IMG/VR virus record: IMGVR_UViG_3300032291_002473
Span: 1-58,652 of that record
From: a virus
Direction: 5' to 3' (one strand)
DNA length: 58,652 bases
Part shown: in pieces, positions 40,201 through 48,278 of the stretch
Layout of the letters: every line of letters begins with the position of its first letter
Numbering within the stretch: the stretch's first letter is position 1
Program-made: the position numbers and the translations under genes
The notes under the pieces: model-generated
Told to the model about the DNA's origin: nothing
The model's database searches: none
The model's input: the letters and a program-made list of their open reading frames with translations, nothing else

Positions 40201-40546
40201 TGGAGATGATGATGATGATGAAGCTGTAAGAAAAAGTTATGCATATAACTTTGCAATGTATGAGTTAATCAGAATGCGTAGTGAAACTGCAAGTTATATT
40301 TGGATTGGAGATACAATGCGTATTATAAAGTCACCATTAGTAATTACAAGTACACTTGAAAGAACATTACGTCTTGCTAATCAATTATTACCAACTAATA
40401 TTACTGAAACATACAAAAGAGATACTGGTGTTTGGGAAAAAGGAGATAATAAAGCTTGGGCATATTTCTTAAAACTTATGGGTTTTTCAGGAAATAATAT
40501 TGATCCAGGTGAAGCAGTTAAAGGATTTGAAAGTTTAATAAGATAA
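37247..40546 (+). CDS. Large virion protein at the end of the late operon, one membrane segment
   Basis: A 1099-residue protein whose ATG overlaps the end of the polymerase gene (ATGTTAA at 37247-37253), so translation is probably coupled. It starts MLTCPIKTSQEYQDILKEAN, with a Cys near the N-terminus like the start of the polymerase protein (MNITCALS). Most of the chain is charged helix. Near the C-terminus, residues about 968-986 form a hydrophobic segment (IIALGGLAGMLAYAF), followed at once by an acidic run (SGDDDDDEA) and a basic/aromatic region. No catalytic motif was recognised. As the final gene before the convergent terminator it belongs to the same late unit, and an ejected protein that docks to the inner membrane is a reasonable inference. 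Confidence 0.5.
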   Translation: MLTCPIKTSQEYQDILKEANGNKERALELWTERGYNYDADLNEYKETEPATGVDPEDTRDDKLSSLVDRMRLYVSKEIKMFEGRKVKDQEVFKKKKEKLLETLKALDGVDSINMFVKDAYEQAQHAKKRFDLILSNIGTEDGKDILNELASINEFANGYSILDEISKQDVYDFFSAGKDERDSDTNMTAQDMLSDAVTIRDNIKKKYVQVGIPLMADWLLQYQAEGIEEKVLPHLETLKQRLDEVKASNTLSEKKKEKEISKLEDAINTWQNFSLDKKSLVELLTKASQDEGVIDFLISPLISSNDQSLGLFARAVKTELEIARLTDVDVKRLASEEFEKYKDTQSASQNNPAKFNEGLYEFLDFTKENSDGTVEVTKRAAFVQKHDINYFKSELSKMKKSLAGLSDTEQKRIKNQWYKDNTNAKSQEEIDKIIASKLKLKNAKLLTQDEYDGWYDSVHSVGKDGKVYYKGELSEPSIKYINKNWTSLYDSTGKPKNPKGEYHKYLVDMYLEAQERLPDVQKKGYILPSILKTDLERFQQNGGKDLAKYKFKEATSITTDDVDYALGDLSEQGTKFLPVDYTRNMDAKDVSLDLVRSVLIFNSMSNKYEALNKIGNEINMFKTIIGEREVTATNSKGKPIFDAFAKKIGFTEFLRQNGESYSKRHVDAFIDMVVYQEMQRAEEILGFSGGKLTNTMMGFSAITSIAADVLKGVANNLQGNIQLIIEANSGEFFSVKNLHTGKKEFAKIVPDLFSDFGKSSPKSWVGQLIEEFDPMQGEYKDQYGRNVSQSAVIKLMRTDTLFFNQHWGEYEIQVSSMFALMAATKTIDKATGEEITVLEAYKKYGSKDIYTKTNFTSKQRFDLQNKLHALSKRLHGVYNDFDKGTVQRFSLGRLALMYKKHLVPGYKRRFKKASMDQELGSPVEGFYRTFNSTMIRDIKQMKFNVTKNWATYSDFEKAQITRTLTELTLIIALGGLAGMLAYAFSGDDDDDEAVRKSYAYNFAMYELIRMRSETASYIWIGDTMRIIKSPLVITSTLERTLRLANQLLPTNITETYKRDTGVWEKGDNKAWAYFLKLMGFSGNNIDPGEAVKGFESLIR

Positions 40547-40575
40547 AACACTTTTGTTAAACTTAAGACAAGTAG

Positions 40576-40618
40576 AAAAAAAAAGGGAGAACCGTTATGG
40601 CTCTCCCTTTTTTATTTT
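40576..40618. terminator. Bidirectional terminator between convergent arms
   Basis: A long stem joins 40579-40593 (A-tract, GGGAGAACC) with 40599-40613 (GGCTCTCCC, T-tract) through the loop GTTAT, with one A/C mismatch. T-runs follow on both strands (TTTTTT on plus; nine A on plus give nine T on minus). It sits where the late plus-strand and replication minus-strand units meet. The 3' end of the small minus gene at 40612 lies inside it. Confidence 0.9.
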
Positions 40619-40767
40619 AAATCTTTAATATTTATATCAGTTAAATCTGATAAGTTTACTTTAAATAAACCTATAAGTTTATTTTTATCTCTAGATACAA
40701 GTACATACTCACCACATCCCGATTTATACTTAATATAAACTGTCTTATTATTATATTTTGCTTTCAT
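40612..40767 (-). CDS. Small 51-residue hypothetical protein
   Basis: A short open frame of 51 codons plus stop, starting at the ATG at 40765-40767 that overlaps the stop of the upstream gene (ATGA). The product begins MKAKYNNKTVYIKYKSGCGE and ends LSDLTDINIKDLK. Its composition, Lys-rich with alternating beta-type residues, looks like a small folded protein. The only support is the overlap, the lack of other use for this 150-base stretch, and its position as last gene of the operon ahead of the terminator. No family recognised. Confidence 0.55.
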   Translation of the reverse strand: MKAKYNNKTVYIKYKSGCGEYVLVSRDKNKLIGLFKVNLSDLTDINIKDLK

Positions 40768-40979
40768 TCTATTGATACATTATAATCTGAAATATATTCA
40801 TGTAATTTGTCTCTAAATTCTTGTGCTGTATTAGCTTCAACATCATCTTGGCTATACTTAGCAATAGATCTTAAATGCTGATCCATATCCCATACTATAA
40901 GCTTAAACTTATAACCATCAACTGCACTTTTGAAATCTTCTGCCTCTTCAGGTAAATTAAATTTTAATATTGCTTCCAT
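40764..40979 (-). CDS. Conserved small phage protein, function unknown
   Basis: A 71-residue acidic protein, MEAILKFNLPEEAEDFKSAV followed by DGYKFKLIVWDMDQHLRSIA. I recognise this type (E-A-x-L-x-F-x-L-P-E ... D-F ... W-x-x-D-x-x-L-R-x-x-x-K-Y) from many unrelated phages, where it is small, uncharacterised and often near nucleotide-metabolism or replication genes. Here its start codon overlaps the stop of the MazG-like gene (TAATG at 40977-40981) and its stop overlaps the next start, so it is translated as part of a coupled trio. No enzymatic residues are evident. Confidence 0.65.
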   Translation of the reverse strand: MEAILKFNLPEEAEDFKSAVDGYKFKLIVWDMDQHLRSIAKYSQDDVEANTAQEFRDKLHEYISDYNVSIE

Positions 40980-41377
40980 TACTTGATGAATTGTTTAAGG
41001 TTAGGTTTAAAATAACCAGGTCCCTTAAGGATTTTACCATCTTCGCGCAAAAGCGGTCTACCATCAGGTCCTAATTTACTCATATTAGAACTGTGGATCT
41101 CAGCAAACACATCTTCTATGATATGCTGCATACCATGTTTCAATATGGTACCGCACAAAATATAAAGCTGATCACCTAATGCATCAGCAATACCTTCCAG
41201 TCTTTGTTCTGCACTCATAACACCTTCTAAAGCTGCTTGAATATATTCATCATTCTCTTCAGCCATAAGTCTGTGTCTTAACACAACTTCATCATGACTA
41301 ATTAATACTGGTTCTGTACCATTTATTTGTTGAAATCCCTCATGGAAATCCTTCACTTTATTTAACTGTACTTTCAT
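40979..41377 (-). CDS. MazG-like nucleotide pyrophosphohydrolase
   Basis: A 132-residue all-helical protein of the MazG/PRA-PH superfamily, which hydrolyses nucleoside triphosphates or related compounds to monophosphates. It starts VKDFHEGF, as many phage members do. The metal-binding signature is visible as E40-E41-N-D-E44 on one helix and E61-G-I-A-D65-A-L-G-D69 on the next. The C-terminal part (EIHSSNMSKLGPDGRPLLRE, then DGKILKGPGYFKP) is the typical extension of the phage/bacterial family that closes over the substrate. It stands downstream of a terminator at 41396-41429 and so probably has its own promoter in the short gap. The substrate here could be dNTPs or the alarmone ppGpp; not decidable. 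Confidence 0.75.
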   Translation of the reverse strand: MKVQLNKVKDFHEGFQQINGTEPVLISHDEVVLRHRLMAEENDEYIQAALEGVMSAEQRLEGIADALGDQLYILCGTILKHGMQHIIEDVFAEIHSSNMSKLGPDGRPLLREDGKILKGPGYFKPNLKQFIK

Positions 41378-41395
41378 AATTTATTTTTTGTAAAG

Positions 41396-41429
41396 ATAAA
41401 AAAAAGTGGATACATTTCTGTACCCACTT
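41396..41429 (-). terminator. Rho-independent terminator after the DUF932-like gene
   Basis: Read on the minus strand, an 11-bp stem AAGTGGGTACA / TGTATCCACTT (41429-41419 with 41414-41404, one G-T wobble) has the loop GAAA and runs into eight T. The very stable tetraloop makes this a convincing terminator. Confidence 0.9.
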
Positions 41430-41473
41430 GATTGATATATTTGTTTAACTATACTCCCTTGGAGCAAGTGTCT

Positions 41474-42892
41474 TTATAGGAAGAATTCACCTCCTAGTGT
41501 ATCTTTTTTATCATCATTATCAAAATCTAAATCAAAGTCATCCCAATCATCAACTACCTTAGTTTCAGTAGGTTTAACTTCTTCTACTTCAACTTCTACT
41601 TCATCTTCAATAACTGGTGATAAGTATTCAGGATCATTATCTACACCGTATAACTGTGAAGCTAATTCATCTTCTGTAAGTGTAACAACAGCTTTAGCTT
41701 CATCTGCAGCTTTAAGTCCTTCAAAAATAATCTGATCAGTAGTTGGTAAAACTAATTCTTCTTCTACTACCAGTTTATATCCTTCAATTGTAAACTCTTC
41801 TTCAGGTTCACCTTCTATTGCAGCTACTCTAGCATTATATTCTTCATCAGACTCAATGTGAATCTTGATATCATCAACTACTGCTGTTGCTTCATAAATA
41901 GTAGTAACTTCATCAACTACAGGTGCTTCAAAAGTATTACCTACTGGATCCTCATATAATAAACCATTGCCAACTGCATATCTTGGATCCTCATACCATA
42001 CAACATCTCTTTCAGCTTCTTCTCTTTCTTCAATAGCTTGAACTAAGTCAGCTTCTACTTCAGCTTTCTCAATCTCAGTAAGAATGTTTAACTGATTCTC
42101 AGGCTCACCATAATTTAACGCTAATGGATCAACAATATCTAAGTCAATGTCTTCTGTTGTATCATCAGTAAAGTTAACTAAATCAAACTCCATTGCAATA
42201 AACCAGTGTAGTTTTCTTTGATCATCCATCCAATCTTTTGGATGTGATTTTTTCAATGCATAAGTAACATGATTATAAAATGCCCATAAAGAATTGAAGT
42301 CACAGTTATAATCATAACTTGGTTTTTCCATCTGATTTTTTACAACTGATATTTGCTCATTAGTAAGAATCTCATATTCAGCATATAAGATACCTAATAA
42401 CTCAGCTTGTTTTCTTTCAGTCAATGTAATCTTTTTCATTGTGTCTTTATCAGCAACAATCTGAGTAAAGTACTCATCTGCATTACTAATCTGATCAATG
42501 ATAGTTTTAATAGTATCAGCATCTGCGGTTCCAGAATGTCTTCTGCTGTATGAACCCATATCTCCAGCTACCACTCCATTCATGCATATGAATACATATC
42601 CACCAATACCACACTTGAATCTCATAGTTTTGTTGTAACTGTTTGACCATGCAAACATCATCCCAACTTCTGGATCTTTTGTGTAGTTTAAATAATAAAT
42701 ACCTTGAGCAATAGAGCCGTCTGAATTAGCTCTATATTTCTCATCAGCAACAGTAAAACCATGTAGAGCTAATTGCTCTAATGCATTACTAATTACAAAC
42801 TCATGTGATATAACTGTGTATGTATCAGCATGGTTTGGTAAAGGAATAGTTCCTAAATATTCTCTTGTACAATTTTGTGTTCTTACGGCCAT
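41474..42892 (-). CDS. DUF932-like phage protein with acidic tail
   Basis: A 472-residue protein. The N-terminal 300 residues resemble the DUF932 family common in phages and plasmids, seen in GMMFAWSNSYNKTMRFKCGI, then GGYVFICMNGVVAGDMG (about 77-113). The family's function is not established. The C-terminal third is acidic and probably disordered, and finishes with DDWDDFDLDFDNDDKKDTLG and a short GEFFL end, very like the acidic tips of single-strand DNA-binding proteins. The SSB-like protein at 53756 also ends in DFDLD. The gene follows DNA polymerase with only one base between them, so it is co-expressed with replication. A role at the replication fork is an inference from the tail and the operon. 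Confidence 0.65.
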   Translation of the reverse strand: MAVRTQNCTREYLGTIPLPNHADTYTVISHEFVISNALEQLALHGFTVADEKYRANSDGSIAQGIYYLNYTKDPEVGMMFAWSNSYNKTMRFKCGIGGYVFICMNGVVAGDMGSYSRRHSGTADADTIKTIIDQISNADEYFTQIVADKDTMKKITLTERKQAELLGILYAEYEILTNEQISVVKNQMEKPSYDYNCDFNSLWAFYNHVTYALKKSHPKDWMDDQRKLHWFIAMEFDLVNFTDDTTEDIDLDIVDPLALNYGEPENQLNILTEIEKAEVEADLVQAIEEREEAERDVVWYEDPRYAVGNGLLYEDPVGNTFEAPVVDEVTTIYEATAVVDDIKIHIESDEEYNARVAAIEGEPEEEFTIEGYKLVVEEELVLPTTDQIIFEGLKAADEAKAVVTLTEDELASQLYGVDNDPEYLSPVIEDEVEVEVEEVKPTETKVVDDWDDFDLDFDNDDKKDTLGGEFFL

Positions 42893-42893
42893 C

Positions 42894-44882
42894 TTAAAAT
42901 AATTTTAACTGATTAATAATTGGTTCTAACTGTCTAATCTCTTTATTTATCTTCTCTAGATAAAACTTGGGATTGACTAAGTACTCTTCAAAGGGTTTCT
43001 CTACATAGTTGATGAAAACAGTTTGCATCCACTTACCACTTTCAACTTGTATTTGTCTACCATCTGAGTTATTCTTTTTAATAATCTTACTACCTCTTTC
43101 AGATATATAATACCTAATAGTATGTTGAAGATTAGTTACTGTGTGCTCATTATTCTCTACTTTCTCTTCTTGAAATGACCAGTCACCTTTTATCTTAACT
43201 CCTCCACAATAATCAAAGATATTATTTTGGGTTTTCAGATAATCTTCTGGTACCGTACCATGTACAAAATAGTTATATATAGTTCTAGGAATAATTAAAA
43301 AGCTTTTGTTTTTATGCAAGGCCAGATTGTTAAACTCAAAAGCTCCTTTACATTTAGTTGCAGCATAATAGAATTTATCATTCTCTTCTTTAAAAAGATA
43401 GTGTGAATTCTCTTGCTTAATTTCATTATATCTATCTTCATCAACAAGTTTGTAATCATGCACGGCTATATAATTATTTACATCCCGGATGATCATTTTA
43501 CTATATGTATCATGTTCTAGTTCAAGTTGAGTAATTTTTTCCCATCTAGCGCATATCTCCAAATATTTTTCCTGATACTCTCTTGGTATGATAGTTTCTA
43601 AACCATCAGTATTCTGCATTAATGGTACCGCATTTGGAATCTCCTCAACTATCATTTCATATAGCATACAAAGACTCAACTGGCCATTAATAGTTACGAG
43701 CATAGTTAGTTGAGGGTCATATAAAAAACTATTAGCATCATTACTTAATCCATAAGTACTGTTCAGTATAATCTTATATACATAATTTCTTACATCTTTC
43801 TTGCTTATCTTTTTTCTCTCATCAAAAAACCATTCATACAATTCACAGAATTCTACTTTAGGTAAATGTGCAGGAGCCCAACCATTTCTAATTATTAAAT
43901 TTGGATAATATGACACCACATCACTTGTCATAATAATAACATCTTTATCAGATTTATAGATACCACTATTTCTAGCACCATGAATACCACCTAAACCAAA
44001 ATCAGTCTTTACACCTTTATAGTTTATAGAATATTTGAATCCTCCTTTTGTATGTTCTGGATACACAACTATATCATTAAATACTGATAATAGTTTCTGA
44101 AAAGTTGCAGTCTCAAACTTTACATAATCAAGAATGATATCCTTTACCTGGATACTATCTCTTTTAGTTCTTAACTGTCTTAACTCATATTTTTTAATCC
44201 CAGTACTCTCACTCAAGAAATGTAAAAATAACTCTTTACTAATTCTTGGTTCTGATGCACTGAATAAAGGAATATTATACTCCTCTGTTAATGTCTTTCT
44301 TAATGCAATTTGATTTTTACTAAGCTGCATTATTCTCTTAGTTGATACAACATCATTAATACAATAACCAATTATCATATCAATTTGCTCAAATGTGGTT
44401 ACCTTAGTAGTATGGTGTAAAGGCATGTCTTGAATACTTTCCCAATCCATACTATACTGAATCCACTTTAAACTTGATCTCTTAGCAGGATTATCCCAAT
44501 GATTTAACTTGAATACATCTACTTGCTTAATGCTCATAGTTTTCTCATAAAAATCTAGAAACTCACCGGAACCTTGTTTATAAATTACATACTGCGCTTT
44601 ACTATAAATCCATTCAGCAATTTCACATCCACTCATAAAGGATAAGCTACCTGCATTTTGAATTATATACTCAGTTATTTGACCATCAAATCCTAATCCA
44701 TTATAAGATACATGCCACTCACCATACAGTACATTTCTTTTAAGGAATTCAATATAGTCATCCCAATCATTTTGTAAATCATGTATTACAAAGGTTCTTG
44801 TATCATCTGACTTAACATCCTGAAACACAGCAATAAAGCAATTGCTCATTGTTTCATAGTCCATTACCCAATTTTGTTTCAT
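42894..44882 (-). CDS. Family B DNA polymerase with 3'-5' exonuclease
   Basis: A 662-residue replicative polymerase. Exonuclease motifs: D8-Y-E10 (Exo I), N61-G-L-G-F-D66 (Exo II) and Y173-C-I-N-D177 (Exo III). Polymerase motifs: GLGGIHG (296-302, the exo-to-pol hinge), motif A D321-V-V-S-Y-Y-P, motif B K370-I-I-L-N-S-T-Y-G and motif C N424-T-D426-G. Motif C normally reads DTD; here the first Asp is Asn, a variant of phage PolB worth noting although the second Asp remains. The chain is short for PolB and lacks large insertions. A terminator at 44911-44949 separates it from the upstream gene, so it probably starts a new transcript with the DUF932-like gene. It would copy the phage genome. Confidence 0.92.
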   Translation of the reverse strand: MKQNWVMDYETMSNCFIAVFQDVKSDDTRTFVIHDLQNDWDDYIEFLKRNVLYGEWHVSYNGLGFDGQITEYIIQNAGSLSFMSGCEIAEWIYSKAQYVIYKQGSGEFLDFYEKTMSIKQVDVFKLNHWDNPAKRSSLKWIQYSMDWESIQDMPLHHTTKVTTFEQIDMIIGYCINDVVSTKRIMQLSKNQIALRKTLTEEYNIPLFSASEPRISKELFLHFLSESTGIKKYELRQLRTKRDSIQVKDIILDYVKFETATFQKLLSVFNDIVVYPEHTKGGFKYSINYKGVKTDFGLGGIHGARNSGIYKSDKDVIIMTSDVVSYYPNLIIRNGWAPAHLPKVEFCELYEWFFDERKKISKKDVRNYVYKIILNSTYGLSNDANSFLYDPQLTMLVTINGQLSLCMLYEMIVEEIPNAVPLMQNTDGLETIIPREYQEKYLEICARWEKITQLELEHDTYSKMIIRDVNNYIAVHDYKLVDEDRYNEIKQENSHYLFKEENDKFYYAATKCKGAFEFNNLALHKNKSFLIIPRTIYNYFVHGTVPEDYLKTQNNIFDYCGGVKIKGDWSFQEEKVENNEHTVTNLQHTIRYYISERGSKIIKKNNSDGRQIQVESGKWMQTVFINYVEKPFEEYLVNPKFYLEKINKEIRQLEPIINQLKLF

Positions 44883-44910
44883 AATCCTTATTCAGTTAAG
44901 CTGTTTCCCC

Positions 44911-44949
44911 ATATATAAAAGCACAGAGGGAAGTTGATTTCCCCCTGTG
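44911..44949 (-). terminator. Hairpin terminator upstream of DNA polymerase
   Basis: On the minus strand, CACAGGGGGAA (44949-44939) pairs with TTCCCTCTGTG (44932-44922) with one mismatch and a 6-base loop, followed by CTTTTATAT. It ends the transcript of the genes upstream (44966 and beyond). Confidence 0.8.
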
Positions 44950-44965
44950 AAATTTGTGTAAATAA

Positions 44966-45352
44966 TTATTTTACTGCTGGAGCAGGTATTTCTAATATTG
45001 ACTCAATATCAAACTCTTCAGCATTAGACGCTAAATAATATACTAATTCCTTAATATCTGATTTATTATCTAAATAATATTCTTGGAATGTTTCACTTGA
45101 TACTCTTTCTTCTTTAACATTTCTACCATTAGGTCTCAATGCTACAGTAGCTGTTGGATCACCATTCTCATCTAATTTTGGTAACATGTGCAAAGTAGTC
45201 TTAGTTGTTTTACCAATGATAACAAACAACTGTGATGTTACATCATAAATACACTCTACATACGGGCAATCATTAGATACTGGTATTAATCTAAATGTTT
45301 TGTGACCATTCCATTCAGAATTAATAGCCAACATTGTTCTTTTTCCTGACAT
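44966..45352 (-). CDS. Conserved hypothetical protein
   Basis: A 128-residue protein with no recognised family. The first 85 residues are beta-rich (GHKTFRLIPVSNDCPYVECI, then YDVTSQLFVIIGKTTKTTLH) and read like a small sandwich or barrel; the last 40 are acidic helix (VYYLASNAEEFDIESILEI). The gene is the last before the terminator at 44911-44949 and lies in the same direction and spacing as the replication genes, so an accessory role in replication is possible. I see no catalytic or metal-binding residues. Confidence 0.5.
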   Translation of the reverse strand: MSGKRTMLAINSEWNGHKTFRLIPVSNDCPYVECIYDVTSQLFVIIGKTTKTTLHMLPKLDENGDPTATVALRPNGRNVKEERVSSETFQEYYLDNKSDIKELVYYLASNAEEFDIESILEIPAPAVK

Positions 45353-45376
45353 ACTATTTTATTTTTAGTTTACAAA

Positions 45377-45943
45377 TTACTCACTTATTTTTGGATTCTG
45401 CAACTCTTGTACAGTAACCATTAATATTTCTTTTTCCATGTCTGGTTTAGTACATAGTTCCCCTACATTTTTAAGCAATTCTTCATTTACTCCTAGCAAC
45501 TCAGAGTAAATGTTGAAATACTTTTCAGGAAACAAAAAACTATCCATATACATGTGATTACTCCCATTCTTATCAAAATGGTCCCTTATTTTGCGCTTTA
45601 CTGTTGGATTCATCTTACTATATCTACCGTTGATTAAATGCATCCAATCTGATTCCATATCAGAAAAATCAAATGTATATAATACTTCAGTATCATTTAG
45701 TTTAATGTAATCACTTAGCCGATTATGTTTCAGTAATACATTTTTTTCAAAGTTGATGTAATCTTGATCTTTTCTCTCATGATATACAGCAACTAGTTTC
45801 ATATCCTCGGGTGCTACATAATCATTCCAGCCAAAATATGTTTGAACTGGAGTGACACTTACACCCTTTTTAATACCTAAGAGCGGATAGACAAATATCT
45901 TAGATTTTTGAAAATAATTCTTATAAAGCGCATCAATACTCAT
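45377..45943 (-). CDS. Conserved hypothetical protein in replication cluster
   Basis: A 188-residue protein with mixed secondary structure. Segments that look conserved are KIFVYPLLGIKKGVSVTPVQ followed by TYFGWNDYV (about 15-43) and YTFDFSDMESDWMHLINGRY followed by SKMNPTVKRKIRDHF (about 89-123). I associate such a protein with replication clusters of crAss-like phages but know no function. It starts three bases after the stop of the PD-(D/E)XK nuclease gene, so they are probably co-translated. No enzyme motif seen. Confidence 0.5.
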   Translation of the reverse strand: MSIDALYKNYFQKSKIFVYPLLGIKKGVSVTPVQTYFGWNDYVAPEDMKLVAVYHERKDQDYINFEKNVLLKHNRLSDYIKLNDTEVLYTFDFSDMESDWMHLINGRYSKMNPTVKRKIRDHFDKNGSNHMYMDSFLFPEKYFNIYSELLGVNEELLKNVGELCTKPDMEKEILMVTVQELQNPKISE

Positions 45944-45946
45944 AAC

Positions 45947-46957
45947 TTACAATTTAATTTTACCTGTTGCTAATTCATATGGTAATGTAAAGTCTTTATT
46001 GCTATAATGATAGTCTACTACATTCAATATCTCTTTAAAGTCTTCTTCCCATACTTTTAATGTCTCATCTGATACCTGAAATGGGTAAATTAAATTAGCT
46101 CTATCAATCACTACAAAAGTAATTACAACTTTCCATTCAGACGCATCAGGTAAACCTTTAAGATATTTACCTAAACTCAATTGTTTATACATTACTGCTT
46201 GTATCCAATATTTGTAGTATTGCACTGAGTCTGGAAAGTCTTGAATAGCTTTACCTGTTGTCTTTAAATCATTAATGAATAAAGTCTTAGTATTGTGATC
46301 CATAACCACATTATCTAAGATACCTTTAAAACCAAACTTGTATTTACTTGATCTTAACTGTACTCCTTCTTCATTATATATTTTTACATTTTCATCTTTA
46401 TCATTATCAAGTTGCATTAGACTTCTTACAGTCTCATGATTTCTCAATAACTCTACAGATTCTTTTGCGGTGTCTAGTGTAGTTTGATCTACAATAGTCT
46501 TACCTTGTTTTACTTTTAAAAATTCAAAGTATTGTGTGTTCTGTTCAGTCACCATTTTTGCAATCCTACCTTCATCAGTTTTCAATGACTGGTGTAAATT
46601 AATACCAGCAAGTACACTAATTATTGAATCAGGAAAATCAGCCAATGTTAAATCAGTATCAGGTTGTGATTGAAAAACCTTAAAGACTTCATCCACAAGT
46701 AATCTATTATTATCTTTTGGTAGATTACTTGGTATTACAATAAATTCATCATTGAACTTATCTGGTTCAAGTAGTAAACAATGTATTACTTTCCCTGCCA
46801 CTAAATGAGCATCAACCATATCTTCTTTTTGATTTAAGATATAGTGTTTATAAAAAGCTGCTGGTGAATACAACAGCTTATTTATACTTGAGTAACTAAA
46901 ATAAAAGTCACTTTTATAAAATTGATCTAATTCTTCATTATAAGAAATACCCATCAT
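45947..46957 (-). CDS. PD-(D/E)XK (RecB/Cas4-type) nuclease
   Basis: A 336-residue protein. The N-terminus has the S-x-S-S-I-N-K-L-L-Y-S-P-A-A-F helix (about 22-35) typical of RecB/Cas4 and exonuclease VIII-like phage nucleases, followed by G55-K-V-I-H59. The catalytic core is F-K-G-I-L-D215, then I-N-D230-L-K232-T-T and the Q253-x-x-x-Y257 motif. All key residues are intact. It probably acts as a 5'-3' exonuclease in recombination or genome processing, next to other recombination genes such as the Sak4-like ATPase. The start overlaps the end of the upstream gene by 20 bases; a second ATG one codon later is equally possible. Confidence 0.82.
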   Translation of the reverse strand: MMGISYNEELDQFYKSDFYFSYSSINKLLYSPAAFYKHYILNQKEDMVDAHLVAGKVIHCLLLEPDKFNDEFIVIPSNLPKDNNRLLVDEVFKVFQSQPDTDLTLADFPDSIISVLAGINLHQSLKTDEGRIAKMVTEQNTQYFEFLKVKQGKTIVDQTTLDTAKESVELLRNHETVRSLMQLDNDKDENVKIYNEEGVQLRSSKYKFGFKGILDNVVMDHNTKTLFINDLKTTGKAIQDFPDSVQYYKYWIQAVMYKQLSLGKYLKGLPDASEWKVVITFVVIDRANLIYPFQVSDETLKVWEEDFKEILNVVDYHYSNKDFTLPYELATGKIKL

Positions 46958-48230
46958 TATTTGTTTTAGGTTCTATTATTACATTGTCAAAGTCTATTAA
47001 CTCTTTTGTAGGTGTGTTAACTACTTCTTCAACTGTCTCTACCACTTCTTCAACAGTTTCTTCTACAGTTGCAAGTACAGCCTCTTCTTCAAGAGATACT
47101 GGTTGTACAACTTGTTCTTCAATCTCAGGAGTTTGTGGTACAAAATCATCAAATACTTTATACTCATAATTTAAATTCAAAACAGCTAGCATCTCTTCTG
47201 ACATACTGATTGTTTTAACTCTAAAGTGTTTAGTATCACCATTATCTGCGATTTTTGCTCCTAATTTTTTTAGTACTAAATCAACATTTTCTTTAGTCAA
47301 CTGACCATGGTCTCTCAATTTTTCCATGATGTCATCAACACTTAAGTAAAAATACCAACCGCTGATATCCATCATTGCAAGTAAAGACTTAAAATTCACA
47401 TGACTTTTAGTTCTTGACTCTTGTAAACGGGTACTATACTCATGAAATAACAAACACAAATACAAAAGACTACCTTCAAAGTTTGAGTTAGCCATGATCT
47501 CCATTGCCATTGTATGATTATCTCTATCTGAGCTATCAAACATTTCACATAAGCTTTCATACATGTTTTCTTCAATAGCTAATGCATCATCACCATTTAA
47601 ATACTTAAGAAGATCAGATTCATTATAAACAGGACATGTTGCATTTAGAATCTCAGTATATGATGTAAAATGCGTATCACTAATGTAATACATTCTTTGA
47701 GATGAAAAAGATGTACCATTATTTATACGAAATGGTATATTTGAATGTTCAAGTATACCTCTTGTATGATAAGATATTGCAATATAGTCATTTGTATAAA
47801 ACTCTAATGCATCTTTTACTTTTTCAACATAATAAGCATCAATAACACCATTATTTACAGCTTCTTCTATAAAAGTTTTAAAACCTTCAGTTGTAACTTT
47901 ATAATTCCATACATCTTCAGTATATTTTGAGAATGCATTATTAGATACAAAAATTGCAGTTGCATCCTCTATCTTTGTTGTTGCTTTAATCTTATAATCT
48001 TTTGTAAGATTTTTAAGTTTTACTCTAGGTATAGTTACAGCTTTACCAAAGAATAATTTATCTTTTTGAACAGGTTCATAACCTTCAGTTATATTTGTAA
48101 ATAAATCTTTTGTAGGTGTAAACGTACCTATTTTAGATTCAAAACTTACAGTAAGTCCTAAATCTTTTATATCACCTGTATTATAAAAAGTACTATCTAT
48201 GGTTAACTCTGCTATTAAAATTTTTTCCAT
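46938..48230 (-). CDS. Hypothetical protein containing a SDRDN-type domain, acidic tail
   Basis: A 430-residue protein of unknown function. Residues 1-200 are mixed and unfamiliar. Residues about 223-264 (YESLCEMFDSSDRDNHTMAM, then EIMANSNFEGS) align with residues 11-52 of the protein encoded at 50667-51071, identifying a shared helical domain. The final 60 residues are acidic, low-complexity (EETVEEVVETVEEVV) and end in DFDN-type residues. It overlaps the nuclease gene downstream, and a terminator separates it from the MoxR ATPase gene upstream. A protein-protein adaptor is the simplest guess; nothing enzymatic is visible. Confidence 0.5.
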   Translation of the reverse strand: MEKILIAELTIDSTFYNTGDIKDLGLTVSFESKIGTFTPTKDLFTNITEGYEPVQKDKLFFGKAVTIPRVKLKNLTKDYKIKATTKIEDATAIFVSNNAFSKYTEDVWNYKVTTEGFKTFIEEAVNNGVIDAYYVEKVKDALEFYTNDYIAISYHTRGILEHSNIPFRINNGTSFSSQRMYYISDTHFTSYTEILNATCPVYNESDLLKYLNGDDALAIEENMYESLCEMFDSSDRDNHTMAMEIMANSNFEGSLLYLCLLFHEYSTRLQESRTKSHVNFKSLLAMMDISGWYFYLSVDDIMEKLRDHGQLTKENVDLVLKKLGAKIADNGDTKHFRVKTISMSEEMLAVLNLNYEYKVFDDFVPQTPEIEEQVVQPVSLEEEAVLATVEETVEEVVETVEEVVNTPTKELIDFDNVIIEPKTNNDGYFL

Positions 48231-48237
48231 ATTTTAA

Positions 48238-48267
48238 GTTAAAAAAAGCGGCTTTTTACACCGCTTT
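48238..48267 (-). terminator. Terminator after the MoxR ATPase gene
   Basis: On the minus strand AAAGCGG (48267-48261) pairs with CCGCTTT (48251-48245) over a 9-base loop, followed directly by a run of T. It lies between the ATPase gene and the 430-residue protein gene. Confidence 0.82.
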
Positions 48268-48278
48268 ATATTTATATT

